Source of the DNA: Victivallales bacterium
GTDB lineage: Bacteria > Verrucomicrobiota > Lentisphaeria > Oligosphaerales > Oligosphaeraceae
Length of the DNA: 14,909 nucleotides
Direction of reading: 5' to 3'
Assembly: GCA_017458805.1 (NCBI GenBank)
Contig: JAFTAC010000022.1
Span: forward strand, 1-14,909
The stretch's first letter is position 1, and each line of letters opens with the position of its first letter. The translations under genes were made by a program, and so were the position numbers. The notes below the pieces were generated by a model that was given only the letters and a program-made list of their open reading frames with translations, was not told the DNA's origin and made no database searches. Below, one piece after another: positions 1 through 7,384 of this stretch.

Positions 1-849
1 GACCTCGCCGACCTCGCCTGGAGGCAGTGGGTTGCCGTCGTCGTCGATGATTTCGAGGATGCCCAGGTCGGGGGCGGGGTGTCCGCCAAAGCGCTGCTCG
101 CACTCCGTGTAGGAGGTGGTCACTTCTGAGGAGGCGTATGTGGAATAGACGCAGCCAGGCCAGTAGTTTTCCAGCTTCTGGGCCAGCGGCGTGCGGGACA
201 TGTCGCGGTTGTGGAGGGATTCACCGATGCAGAGGATGTGCTTGATGCGCGTGATGTCGATGTGCTTCGCTGTCAGAAAGTCGGCGAGCTTTGCGACAAA
301 CGAGGGAACACCGACGATGGCGGTGACATTGTTGTTCTTGATGATGTCTGCGTGGCTGTCAAGGGTGTTGAGGCCGTTTCGGATGATGGCGCCTCCCAGC
401 TTGACGGTGCCCATGGAGTAGGCGAGGCCTGCGATGAAGCAGCGGTCGAGCGTGCAGGTGATGAGGGCGGTGTCTTTGGAGGTCATGCCCGTGGAGCGGA
501 AGCCCGTGGCGTCGCTGTAGGCGATGCGCTGCAAGTCGCTCAACGTGTAGATGATTTTGCAGGGGCGGCCTGTCGTGCCCGACGTGAATACGATGTCCGC
601 GATGTCCTTCTGCTCGACGGCGATGAAGCGTTCGTTGTGTTCGTGGACATCGTGCTTGGTGGTCAGGGGCAGGGTGGCCAGTTCCTCAAGGCGTATGTCC
701 CGATTCGGAAGATGCGCCAGTGCCTCGCGATAGAAGGGAGAGTGCTTCCTGCAATAGCGGATCTGCTCGTTGAGCAGTCTCTCCTGCTCCTTGCGGATAA
801 TCTCGGGCGATTGGAATGCAAGCGTCGTGTTGAGGTCAAAGGTGTGCAT
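1..849 (-). CDS. AMP-binding adenylate-forming ligase, PaaK-like (3' end beyond the window)
   Basis: Seen: an open minus-strand frame of 283 codons from ATG at 849 to the left edge, with no stop. It carries the adenylation P-loop TSGTTGRP (residues 89-96), a YASSE element (238-242) in the position of the YGxTE adenine/Mg motif, and DDDGNPLPPGEVGEV just before the edge. Family knowledge: this spacing and the N-terminal YCRKHSPFYRE stretch are typical of phenylacetate-CoA ligase-like enzymes of about 430 residues, so roughly the C-terminal third is missing. Such enzymes activate a carboxylic acid as acyl-AMP and pass it to CoA or a carrier protein. It starts 5 nt after the acyltransferase stop, with no clear Shine-Dalgarno, so translation is probably coupled. 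Inference: it loads an aryl or fatty acid onto the ACP encoded upstream; CoA as acceptor is equally possible. Confidence 0.85.
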   Translation of the reverse strand, partial: MHTFDLNTTLAFQSPEIIRKEQERLLNEQIRYCRKHSPFYREALAHLPNRDIRLEELATLPLTTKHDVHEHNERFIAVEQKDIADIVFTSGTTGRPCKIIYTLSDLQRIAYSDATGFRSTGMTSKDTALITCTLDRCFIAGLAYSMGTVKLGGAIIRNGLNTLDSHADIIKNNNVTAIVGVPSFVAKLADFLTAKHIDITRIKHILCIGESLHNRDMSRTPLAQKLENYWPGCVYSTYASSEVTTSYTECEQRFGGHPAPDLGILEIIDDDGNPLPPGEVGEV

Positions 850-854
850 GGCAG

Positions 855-1589
855 CTATGGATGTAGCTCACGGTCCATCTTCTCGGTTTCCTGGGCGATG
901 AGCGTGTGGAGGTGTTTCTTGAGGACGTATGCGGTGGGCATGTTGGCGTAGTCTTCAGGCAGGACTGGCGGCAGCCTGTGGACGAGGATGCGGCTGGTCT
1001 TGTGGAACTTGAAGGACCTGTCGGGGAAGGCTTCGTTGCCTGCGATGCAGCAGGGGTAGAGGGGCAGTTTCAGCTCCATTGCCAGCTTGAAGATGCCGCT
1101 GTGGAAGGGGTGCATCTGCGTGGAGCCCGAGCGCGTTCCTTCGGGGAAGGCGATGATGGAGACCCCCTGCGCGATGAGGTCACGCGCGATAGTCGGATAG
1201 CTTTCCAGCGGAGTTTGGGTGGCGTCCAGGTAGCCGCATTTGCGGGCGTTGAAGCCGAAGAAGGGGAGTTTCATGGGCCAGCCGTTGACAATCTGGATGG
1301 CCTCGATGCCGAAGGCTGCCATAAGGAATGCGTCCGTTGCGGCACGGTGGTTGCAGATGTAGATGCCGGGTGCCGTGGCTCCATCCGCCAGGTCGGAGTA
1401 CTGCACACGCACAAAGGGGCGCAGGGCGATGTAGATGACCGCCTTCCCCATGTAGAGCGTCAGGAGGCGCATGTAGTGGGCGCACCGTCTGCCTGGGAGC
1501 ATAAGCGTGATGCAGTAGGGCACGCTGATGACCAGCAGGTAGAGCAGGATGCAGATGCTCACAGAAAGATAGACGAGGAATGTGCGCAC
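855..1589 (-). CDS. PlsC-like 1-acyl-glycerol-3-phosphate acyltransferase family protein
   Basis: Seen: HRAATD (H-x4-D acyltransferase motif I), FPEGTRS (motif III) and a later PLYPCCIAG block (motif IV region), in the order usual for the PlsC/LPLAT family. A strongly hydrophobic stretch lies at the N-terminus (FLVYLSVSICILLYLLVISV), so the protein is probably membrane-anchored with its active site on the cytoplasmic side. The start is uncertain. The longest frame opens with TTG at 1688, overlapping the ACP gene by 59 nt. GTG at 1589 is chosen here because it lies 40 nt after the ACP stop and begins directly at the membrane segment, giving 244 residues, near family length. Neither start has a clear Shine-Dalgarno. 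Family role: transfer of an acyl group from ACP or CoA to a hydroxyl or amine. Inference: here it probably acylates the cluster's own product rather than doing housekeeping phosphatidate synthesis, because its neighbours are an ACP and a ketosynthase. Confidence 0.85.
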   Translation of the reverse strand: MRTFLVYLSVSICILLYLLVISVPYCITLMLPGRRCAHYMRLLTLYMGKAVIYIALRPFVRVQYSDLADGATAPGIYICNHRAATDAFLMAAFGIEAIQIVNGWPMKLPFFGFNARKCGYLDATQTPLESYPTIARDLIAQGVSIIAFPEGTRSGSTQMHPFHSGIFKLAMELKLPLYPCCIAGNEAFPDRSFKFHKTSRILVHRLPPVLPEDYANMPTAYVLKKHLHTLIAQETEKMDRELHP

Positions 1590-1629
1590 GGGGTAGGGCA
1601 GGGGGTATAGGCTGGCCGTGTGGTTGATA

Positions 1630-1914
1630 TTATTGTTCCTTTGTGAGCTTCTCTTCCAACTCAGGGTGTTCCTGGACAATCTTTTCAAAGAGGTTGTAGA
1701 TGTCGCCGAGGGTGCGTATCTGGAGAAGCTCCTTGTTGTCGCGCAGGGGAATGCCGAAGGTGTGCTGCAGGCCCGTGACGAGATCGACGATGTCCAGGCT
1801 GTCCAGTTCCAGATCTTCGAATATGCGTTTTTCAGGTGTCAGGATGGCAGGGTCCAGCTCGAATTTGTCAACAAAAACCTTGTTAATATGTTCAATAAGT
1901 ATTTCGCGTGTCAT
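1630..1914 (-). CDS. Acyl carrier protein
   Basis: Seen: a 94-residue acidic protein with the carrier motif LELDSLDIVDL. Ser39 (counted from ATG at 1914) is the expected 4'-phosphopantetheine attachment site. The C-terminus is charged (EEKLTKEQ) and slightly longer than the usual ACP of about 80 residues. A TTG two codons upstream (1920) is also possible, but ATG is preferred. No Shine-Dalgarno precedes it; the start lies 12 nt after the ketosynthase stop, so coupling is likely. Role: carries acyl intermediates as thioesters for the adjacent ketosynthase and acyltransferase. A second, housekeeping AcpP is expected elsewhere in the genome, so this is probably a dedicated carrier (inference). 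Confidence 0.92.
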   Translation of the reverse strand: MTREILIEHINKVFVDKFELDPAILTPEKRIFEDLELDSLDIVDLVTGLQHTFGIPLRDNKELLQIRTLGDIYNLFEKIVQEHPELEEKLTKEQ

Positions 1915-1926
1915 TTGCAAGGAGGC

Positions 1927-3156
1927 TTAGATTTTCTTGATGATAAGTGTCGCGTTGACACCGCCGAAGGCGATGCAGTTCTTGAGGATGATGTTGGGGG
2001 AACGTTCCAGGGGCTTGCGGATGAGGTTGAGCCCCGCACATTCCTCGGAGGGCGCGGTCAGATTGGTGTTGGGGAGGATGAGCCCCTGGCTGAACATCTC
2101 CAGCAGGACGGCTGTCTCAAGGGCGCCCGAGGCCCCCAGCGTGTGCCCCAGCTGGCCTTTGAGGCTGGAGACGGGAACTGCGTCCCCGAAGAGCTCACGG
2201 ATGGCGGTCGCTTCTTCGCGGTCGCCTGCAACGGTGCTGGTGGCGTGGGCGGAGACGTAATCGACCTCCTGCGGGGCGAGTCCTGCGTCCTCCAGGGCGA
2301 GCTTCATGCAGCGGACGATGGAGGCACTGTCCGACTGGCTGATTTGCGCTCCCGTGCAGCTTGTGGCATAGCCGATGATTTCGGCGAGGGGCTTGGCACC
2401 GCGGGCGATGGTGTGCTCCAGCGTTTCCACCGCCAGCAGGGCAGCACCTTCACCGCAGACGAGTCCGCAGCGCTTCGCGTCAAACGGGCGGGATATCTCC
2501 TCTGGTGCAAAGCCTGGCTCTTCGCCGAGGGCGTGGAGGAGGCGGAAGGATTCCAGCACGATGGGGGCGACCTCATCGCTGCCGCCCGCAAGAATCAGGT
2601 CCTGTCGCCCCAGAAGCAGTTGCTCGTAGGCAAGGCCGATGGACTGGAGCGACGATGCGCACGCGGAGCATGGCGATAGTTGCACTCCATTGATGCCCAG
2701 CATGTTGGCAACGTTGAACGCAGTCGAGTGGGAGACGATCTTGAAGAACTGGCAGGCCGACTGGTCGTAGAAGGAGTTGTTGACGATGGCCATTGCCGCC
2801 GCGTAGGTTTCCGTGGGGGAGCCCAAGGTGGAGCTGGCGATGCAGCCGATGCGTCCGCTGGAGAGTTCCTCCTGCGTCAGGCCTGTTTCCGCAATCAGTT
2901 GTCTTGCGGCCAGTGCGGCAAAGAGCGAAGATGGCCCCATGGAGCGGCGGTAGTGCCGCTTGATGGACTTGATTTGCTCTTCGGGCAGTTCAACGGAGGC
3001 AGCCACCACGCGGGGATTCCCCTGCATCTGCTCTGTCCAGTCGGGGCGCAGCTTGACAGCGCTTCGCCCAGCCAGAAGAGCCTGGAAAAGCTCCTGGCGG
3101 CTGAAGCCCAAGGCGCTTGTGACGCCTGCCCCTGTGATGACTACCCGTTGTTTCAT
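1927..3156 (-). CDS. Beta-ketoacyl-ACP synthase, FabF-like
   Basis: Seen: 409 residues, full length for a KAS II/FabF-type condensing enzyme. The catalytic triad is recognisable: Cys166 in CSACASS, His304 in SAHATST and His338 in LKGQLGHTLGASG, with the conserved Lys333 before it. The N-terminus RVVITGAGVTSALG and the C-terminal AFGGVNATLII glycine-rich element are typical. The Cys is present, so this is an active condensing enzyme and not a chain-length factor. Role: decarboxylative condensation of malonyl-ACP with an acyl primer. It starts 4 nt after the preceding aminotransferase stop (TAG-CTGA-ATG) without a clear Shine-Dalgarno, so coupled translation is likely. No ketoreductase or dehydratase is visible in the window, so any reduction must come from genes to the left or from the primary fatty acid system. 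Confidence 0.92.
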   Translation of the reverse strand: MKQRVVITGAGVTSALGFSRQELFQALLAGRSAVKLRPDWTEQMQGNPRVVAASVELPEEQIKSIKRHYRRSMGPSSLFAALAARQLIAETGLTQEELSSGRIGCIASSTLGSPTETYAAAMAIVNNSFYDQSACQFFKIVSHSTAFNVANMLGINGVQLSPCSACASSLQSIGLAYEQLLLGRQDLILAGGSDEVAPIVLESFRLLHALGEEPGFAPEEISRPFDAKRCGLVCGEGAALLAVETLEHTIARGAKPLAEIIGYATSCTGAQISQSDSASIVRCMKLALEDAGLAPQEVDYVSAHATSTVAGDREEATAIRELFGDAVPVSSLKGQLGHTLGASGALETAVLLEMFSQGLILPNTNLTAPSEECAGLNLIRKPLERSPNIILKNCIAFGGVNATLIIKKI

Positions 3157-3160
3157 TCAG

Positions 3161-4351
3161 CTATGCAAGGACGGCTGCAACTTTCTTGATGCCCTCAACG
3201 ACCTTGGCGACGACCTCGAAGTCTGCGAGCAGGATGGGGTTGGTGATGAAGATGGAGTGCTGCGCAAGCCATTCTGCGGCAGGTATCTTGACGTTCTGCT
3301 CGTATTTGCGGCCAGTCATCTTCTCGAAGGCGGGGTCTGTCATCATGCCCATGTCGTTGAGCAGAACATAGCCGGCGGCGCAGGGAATGCCTTCGGCACA
3401 GATTGCCTTCAGGAACTCCGCCCTGTCAGTCTTGCCGTTCCAGATGAACTGGAAGAGGAAACCGCTGAGCGCGGTGATGCGCTTGTCGTCTGGGGGCAGG
3501 ACGATGCCTGGCACATTGGCAAGGCCTTCCATCAGCATGCGGATGCTCTGCTGGCGGTGGGCGCACTGTTCGTCGAGCTTGTCCATCTGTGCGTCCAGGA
3601 TGGCGGCCTCCCATTCGGCCATGCGTCCATTGGTGCCCATGACGGTGTTGCAGGCGACGTCCTCGCGCGCGCCGTGGACGCGGCCCGAGTGGTGGAACTG
3701 CCAGCAGTGCTTGAAGAGCTCCTCATTATTGGTGGTAATCATGCCACCTTCGCCGCAGGGCAGAACCTTGCTGCGCTGGAAGCTGAAGGCTGCTGCGTCG
3801 CCGAGGCTGCCGCAGCGTTTGCCTTCCCAGGCGGAACCATGGGCATGGGCGCAGTCCTCGATGAGCAGGATGCCATAGCGTTTTGCTATAAGGCTCAGCT
3901 GCTCCATGTTGCAGGGGTAGCCGCCGACGTGGACGGCGATGACGGCCTTGGTTCTGGCGGTGATGAGCGGTTCCACCGCCTCGGGGGCGATGTTGCCTGT
4001 GCGCCAGTCGATGTCCGCGAAGACGGGCATGGCGCCGACGTAGGCGATGGCGGAGACGGTTGCCGCGAAGGTGGAGGGGGAGACGATGACCTCGTCGCCG
4101 CGTCCGATGTTTGCGCCGCGCAGAATCAGCTCAATGGCCTGCGTGCCGCTGTTGACCGCGATGGCATGGGTGACGCCGATGTACTCGGCGAAGCGTTTGG
4201 AGAAGGAGAGGGCGAATGGGCCGAGGGTGCCCCAGTGGCTTGTCTCCACGACCTTCATCAGGTTCTCCTCTTCCTTCTTGCCCCACTGGGGCCAGCGCGG
4301 GAAGGTTCCAGTATAGACAGGGATGCCGCCGTTTATCGCAAGTTTTTCCAT
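3161..4351 (-). CDS. DegT/DnrJ/EryC1/StrS-family PLP aminotransferase (second of a pair)
   Basis: Seen: 396 residues with the family's PLP features: NSGTQAIEL near residue 67 (phosphate-binding loop), IEDCAHAHGS with Asp166 for the pyridine nitrogen, and FSFQRSK with Lys195 as the Schiff-base lysine, followed by CGEGGMI. The N-terminal NGGIPV and PRWPQWG resemble the branch that includes StsC-type aminocyclitol aminotransferases and AHBA synthase rather than the typical nucleotide-sugar ArnB branch (family-level impression only). Role: PLP-dependent transamination of a keto-sugar or keto-cyclitol, usually from Gln or Glu. It begins 3 nt after the first aminotransferase's stop and shares much of its motif architecture, so the two are probably an old duplication. 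They could act on two positions of one substrate or form a heterodimer (inference). Confidence 0.88.
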   Translation of the reverse strand: MEKLAINGGIPVYTGTFPRWPQWGKKEEENLMKVVETSHWGTLGPFALSFSKRFAEYIGVTHAIAVNSGTQAIELILRGANIGRGDEVIVSPSTFAATVSAIAYVGAMPVFADIDWRTGNIAPEAVEPLITARTKAVIAVHVGGYPCNMEQLSLIAKRYGILLIEDCAHAHGSAWEGKRCGSLGDAAAFSFQRSKVLPCGEGGMITTNNEELFKHCWQFHHSGRVHGAREDVACNTVMGTNGRMAEWEAAILDAQMDKLDEQCAHRQQSIRMLMEGLANVPGIVLPPDDKRITALSGFLFQFIWNGKTDRAEFLKAICAEGIPCAAGYVLLNDMGMMTDPAFEKMTGRKYEQNVKIPAAEWLAQHSIFITNPILLADFEVVAKVVEGIKKVAAVLA

Positions 4352-4354
4352 ATT

Positions 4355-5593
4355 CTATGCCACCAGAGATTTCTTGATTTCGCCCGCGTTGGCGGCGACT
4401 TTCTCGAACGCCTCGACGATTTTGTCGGTGTCATCATCGGTTCCCAAGAGCGAGCTGTGGTAGATCCAGCAGCCCTCCTTGTAGGCGATGCGCTCGTTGT
4501 TCGGCAGGTTCGCCTTGGGGTTCTCGAAGGTGGTGCCTGTGAAGTGCTTGAACTCGTCGGAGTAGAGGATGCCCATCTCGTAGATGGGCTGGCAGTAGCC
4601 CTGTGCGATGACGGCGACATGCTCTGCGGCGACCGCCTTGACGAAGGCGTCGCGGGACAGCCCGTCCAGAGCTTCGGCATTGTAGCGGAAGCAGTAGAGG
4701 TGCAGGGAGTTGCGTGTGATTCTCTCATCGTGCTTCAACAGGGAGATGTAGGGGAGCTTGCCGAGCTTCTCGTCGAGGCGCTTGGCGGCGCGTGTGCGGG
4801 TCTCTATGTCGCTGTCGATGCGAGCCATGCGCGCCTGCAGGATGGCGCACTGCCATTCGGCGAGGCGTGCGTTGGTGGCAAGGTAGGCGTAGTTGATGCC
4901 GTTGGAGACGCGTGGCCTGCCATTGTGGTGGATGCTCCAGAGGTATTCGTAGAGCGCGTCGTCGTTCGTGGTGATGGCGCCGCCCTCACCGCAGCCGATG
5001 TTCTTGCTCTGCTGGAAACTGAATTCGGCTGCCTTGCCAAGCGAGCCGCAGCGCTGGCCTTTCCATTCGCTGCCGTGGGCGTGGGCGGCATCCTCGACCA
5101 GGAAGAGGCCGTGTTTGTCGCAGACTGCCTTGACGGCGTCCACGTCGAAGGGGCGTCCGCCCAGGTGGACAGCCATGATGGCCTTTGTGCGCGGGGTGAT
5201 GGCAGCCTCCGCGGCAGTGGCGGAGAGGCAGAAGGTGTCGGCGTCGATGTCCGCGAAGACAGGCTTGGCGCCCGTTAGGACGATGGCGTGGACGGAGGCG
5301 GAGAAAGTGTAGGGCGGGACGATGACTTCGTCGCCATAGCCGATGCCCAGTCCGCGCAGGATGAGTTCAAGGGCGGTCGTGCCATTGATGACGGGCAGGG
5401 CGTGTTTTGCGCCGCAGTAGGCCGCATACTGCTCGGCAAAGGCGGCGTTTTCCTTGCCAAGCGTCCCCCACACGCCAGAGTTGAGCACGCGGAGCAGGGC
5501 CTCCTTCTCCAGCGGGCCGCCTGTGGGCCACCGCATGTAAGAGGCATAGTCGTCACAGATGGGCTTGCCACCTAGAATCGCAGCTTTTTCCAC
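4355..5593 (-). CDS. DegT/DnrJ/EryC1/StrS-family PLP aminotransferase (first of a pair)
   Basis: Seen: 412 residues. NGTTALELILRG is the phosphate-binding loop, VEDAAHAHGS holds Asp168, and FSFQQSK contains Lys197, the expected PLP lysine, followed by CGEGGAI. The start is GTG at 5593, supported by a good Shine-Dalgarno (CAGGAG, 7 nt upstream); it is one of the few genes in this train with its own clear ribosome site. N-terminal LGGKP and RWPTGG match the StsC/AHBA-synthase-like subgroup more than ArnB (impression, not a search). Role: transamination of a sugar- or cyclitol-derived ketone. It follows the SIS gene after an 86-nt gap filled by two hairpin repeats. The residues around the PLP lysine (FSFQ-x-SK) are shared with the downstream paralogue, while the C-terminal halves differ more. 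Confidence 0.88.
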   Translation of the reverse strand: MEKAAILGGKPICDDYASYMRWPTGGPLEKEALLRVLNSGVWGTLGKENAAFAEQYAAYCGAKHALPVINGTTALELILRGLGIGYGDEVIVPPYTFSASVHAIVLTGAKPVFADIDADTFCLSATAAEAAITPRTKAIMAVHLGGRPFDVDAVKAVCDKHGLFLVEDAAHAHGSEWKGQRCGSLGKAAEFSFQQSKNIGCGEGGAITTNDDALYEYLWSIHHNGRPRVSNGINYAYLATNARLAEWQCAILQARMARIDSDIETRTRAAKRLDEKLGKLPYISLLKHDERITRNSLHLYCFRYNAEALDGLSRDAFVKAVAAEHVAVIAQGYCQPIYEMGILYSDEFKHFTGTTFENPKANLPNNERIAYKEGCWIYHSSLLGTDDDTDKIVEAFEKVAANAGEIKKSLVA

Positions 5594-5609
5594 TTTTGTT
5601 CTCCTGTTT

Positions 5610-5678
5610 TTATTGCGCCAGGCGGAGCTGGCGCATCTCCATGCTATATTGCGCGGGACAGAGCCCGCGCATCTCCAT
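5610..5678 (-). other. Possible 22-codon linking ORF made of a 12-codon repeat
   Basis: Seen: on the minus strand an ATG one base after the SIS stop (TAG-C-ATG) opens a frame of 22 codons ending in TAA at 5610-5612, 16 nt before the next gene's GTG. Because the repeat unit is 36 nt, the peptide repeats with a 12-residue period: MEMRGLCPAQYS then MEMRQLRLAQ. There is no Shine-Dalgarno, so translation would depend on re-initiation after the SIS stop. It may merely be the in-frame consequence of the palindromic repeat; evidence for a real peptide is weak. Confidence 0.25.
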
Positions 5679-5683
5679 GCTAA
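5612..5683. repeat. Two tandem 36-bp hairpin units with compensatory stem changes
   Basis: Seen: units 5612-5647 and 5648-5683 share ATTGCGC at the start and GCGCATCTCCATGCTA at the end. Each has a perfect 7-bp stem with a 6-nt loop: GCGCCAG/CTGGCGC in unit 1 and GCGCGGG/CCCGCGC in unit 2. Two stem base pairs differ (C-G to G-C and A-T to G-C), and in each case both sides changed together. The last unit contains the SIS stop codon (5680-5682). Together they fill most of the gap between the SIS and aminotransferase genes. Likely a REP-like palindromic repeat family acting on mRNA stability or translation inside the operon (inference). Confidence 0.85.
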
Positions 5684-6414
5684 AGAATATCGATGAGGGG
5701 CTGGTATTTTTCGAGGATTTTGGCATTGATGGCGTCGCCGCTGTCAACGTTGCTGGAGGAGAAGACGTCGATGGGGAGGCCCTTTTCGACGGCGAGTTCC
5801 ACGCAGCGGCTTTCGATGGCCTGGAGCATGGCGGCGCAGACGGCGGTGGAGGTGGCGCCTACCTTGTAGGGCAGGCCAACCTCCATGGAGGCGTCACCGA
5901 TGCAGCCGCCGTTGTCGAGGACGATGTCGGCGGCCTCCATCAGGCGCAGGTTCATGGGATTGCGCGGGGTGCAGCTCTGGCTGTGACGCACGTTTGTGAG
6001 GGCGATGACCGTCACGCCCTTGGCTTTGGCCTCCACGGCCATTTCAACAGGGACGGTGTTGCGACCTGAATTGGAGCAGACGAGCAGCATGTCGCCAGCG
6101 GTCATCTTGTATTTGGCGAGCAGCTTCGAAGCATAGCCCGTCTGGCGCTCCAGGTTTGTGCTGCCGCTGGCGCTGCGGTGGAGCATGAGCGGTTCATCGA
6201 GGATGGGGATGACGGCGGCGAGGCCGCCCGCGCGGTAGAACATCTCCTCTGCGAGGATGTGCGCATGTCCTGTGCCGAAGAGGTAGAGGAAGTGGCCGCT
6301 TGTGACGCAGTCGCAGAGGAGCGAGGCCACCTTCTCAAGAGTTTCGCGCTGTTCCGTGAATACAGAGGTAAGGATGGATTGCAGGTTGCTGTGGTATCTG
6401 TCAATGGCGCTCAT
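5680..6414 (-). CDS. SIS-domain sugar-phosphate-binding protein (UPF0309-like)
   Basis: Seen: 244 residues from ATG at 6414, which overlaps the kinase stop as ATGA; a GGAGAG lies 10 nt upstream. An ATG at 6432 would add six residues but has no ribosome site. Motifs are FGTGHAHILAEE (about residues 46-57), CSNSGRN (113-119, the phosphosugar Ser/Thr loop of SIS domains) and SSNVDSGDAIN near the C-terminus. The GTGHxHxLAEExFYRAGGLA pattern matches the UPF0309/sugar-isomerase-domain family, normally about 240 residues, so it is full length. Family role: binding or isomerising phosphosugars, with exact reactions mostly uncharacterised. The overlap with a GlcNAc-kinase-like gene implies that the kinase product is its substrate (inference). 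Confidence 0.87.
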   Translation of the reverse strand: MSAIDRYHSNLQSILTSVFTEQRETLEKVASLLCDCVTSGHFLYLFGTGHAHILAEEMFYRAGGLAAVIPILDEPLMLHRSASGSTNLERQTGYASKLLAKYKMTAGDMLLVCSNSGRNTVPVEMAVEAKAKGVTVIALTNVRHSQSCTPRNPMNLRLMEAADIVLDNGGCIGDASMEVGLPYKVGATSTAVCAAMLQAIESRCVELAVEKGLPIDVFSSSNVDSGDAINAKILEKYQPLIDIL

Positions 6415-7373
6415 TTTTGAAAAGCTCTCCATGTTGATTTCATGGTTTCGATGATGGCGTTGTCAAGTGCATTGCGGTCTTGCAGGAACATCAGGACGGC
6501 GCCCAACTCGGGCGGCAGTTCCATCCCCGCAAACTGGACATCGGGGACGAGAGTCTGCAAAGTGTGTTTAAAGCATGCTGCGGTGGCGGGCGAATGGTCA
6601 AATACGCCACCATAGAGGCAGACCTGATGAGGGCAGCTATCCAGTACCTTGGCGGTCATTTTCGCCAGAATCTCCATCTGGTTTTCCATAATGGCGGTAC
6701 TAATTGCATCACCTGTCTCTGCGGTTTTCAGGACAACGCCTGCGAAGCGCGCAATGTCGGCGGGCTCGCATTTTTCATCGTAGAGGACGGTGATGAGCTG
6801 GCGTGAATCTGGGGCCTTGAAGAAATCCAGCGCGGCCTGCGCCAGAGCAGTGTCGGGGCCAATCTTTTCAAGAGCCATGAAGGCGGCCTTGAGGCCCTCG
6901 ATGGCAATGCCATAGCCACCACCTGGCTCATCCAGCTTGTAGCCCCAGCCACCCAGAACATGGACGCTGTTGGCTGTATCCAGTCCAACGACCATGGAGC
7001 CCGTTCCGCTGATGGTCATGACGCCTGGTTTGCCTGTGTACGCTCCTATGAGCGCGACATAGACGTCGCTGTCCAGAAGTAGTTTTTCTGGTGAAAACAA
7101 TTCGCCAGCGAAGGCACGGACAAGTGCCTCGTCTGCCCGTGCATCCAGGGCGGAAGAGCCCAGTGCAACGCCAAGGAGTTCGCGCCCGCCGATTTGCGCA
7201 AGCAAGGCATCTACCGCCTCCTTCAGACGCTCCCTGGCAAGCTGCATGCCGATGGCGTTGTAGTTGACGCCCTTGCCCTTGCAGGTGCCGAGGACCGTGC
7301 CGTCCGTCTGCACTGCCACCAGCTTGCAGGAGGTGCCGCCACCGTCAACGCCTATGATGACAGGCAATTGCAT
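6411..7373 (-). CDS. BadF/BadG/BcrA/BcrD-type ATPase, N-acetylglucosamine-kinase-like
   Basis: Seen: 320 residues of the actin/hexokinase-like ASKHA fold. GVDGGGTSCK at residues 8-17 is the phosphate-1 loop, DSD at 101-103 contains the probable catalytic Asp, SGTGS at 122-126 is phosphate-2, and GGWGYKLDEPGGGYGIA at 141-157 is characteristic of the NAGK branch. CLYGGVF and ELPPELGAV near the C-terminus complete the pattern. Cytoplasmic. Family role: ATP-dependent phosphorylation of GlcNAc or another amino sugar. The ATG at 7373 has no Shine-Dalgarno and lies just after the heptamer repeat array. In this cluster it probably supplies a sugar phosphate to the SIS protein (inference); other hexoses or glucosamine are possible substrates. 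Confidence 0.87.
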   Translation of the reverse strand: MQLPVIIGVDGGGTSCKLVAVQTDGTVLGTCKGKGVNYNAIGMQLARERLKEAVDALLAQIGGRELLGVALGSSALDARADEALVRAFAGELFSPEKLLLDSDVYVALIGAYTGKPGVMTISGTGSMVVGLDTANSVHVLGGWGYKLDEPGGGYGIAIEGLKAAFMALEKIGPDTALAQAALDFFKAPDSRQLITVLYDEKCEPADIARFAGVVLKTAETGDAISTAIMENQMEILAKMTAKVLDSCPHQVCLYGGVFDHSPATAACFKHTLQTLVPDVQFAGMELPPELGAVLMFLQDRNALDNAIIETMKSTWRAFQK

Positions 7374-7384
7374 AAGTACTTGAG

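Noticed and set aside
2960..5278. A 772-codon open frame on the plus strand, and similar long plus-strand frames at 211-951, 906-1610 and 1618-2679
   Set aside because: They lie exactly antisense to genes with clear family motifs. Their composition (Val/Asp/Gly/Ala-rich, no domain pattern) is what GC-biased third positions on the opposite strand produce.
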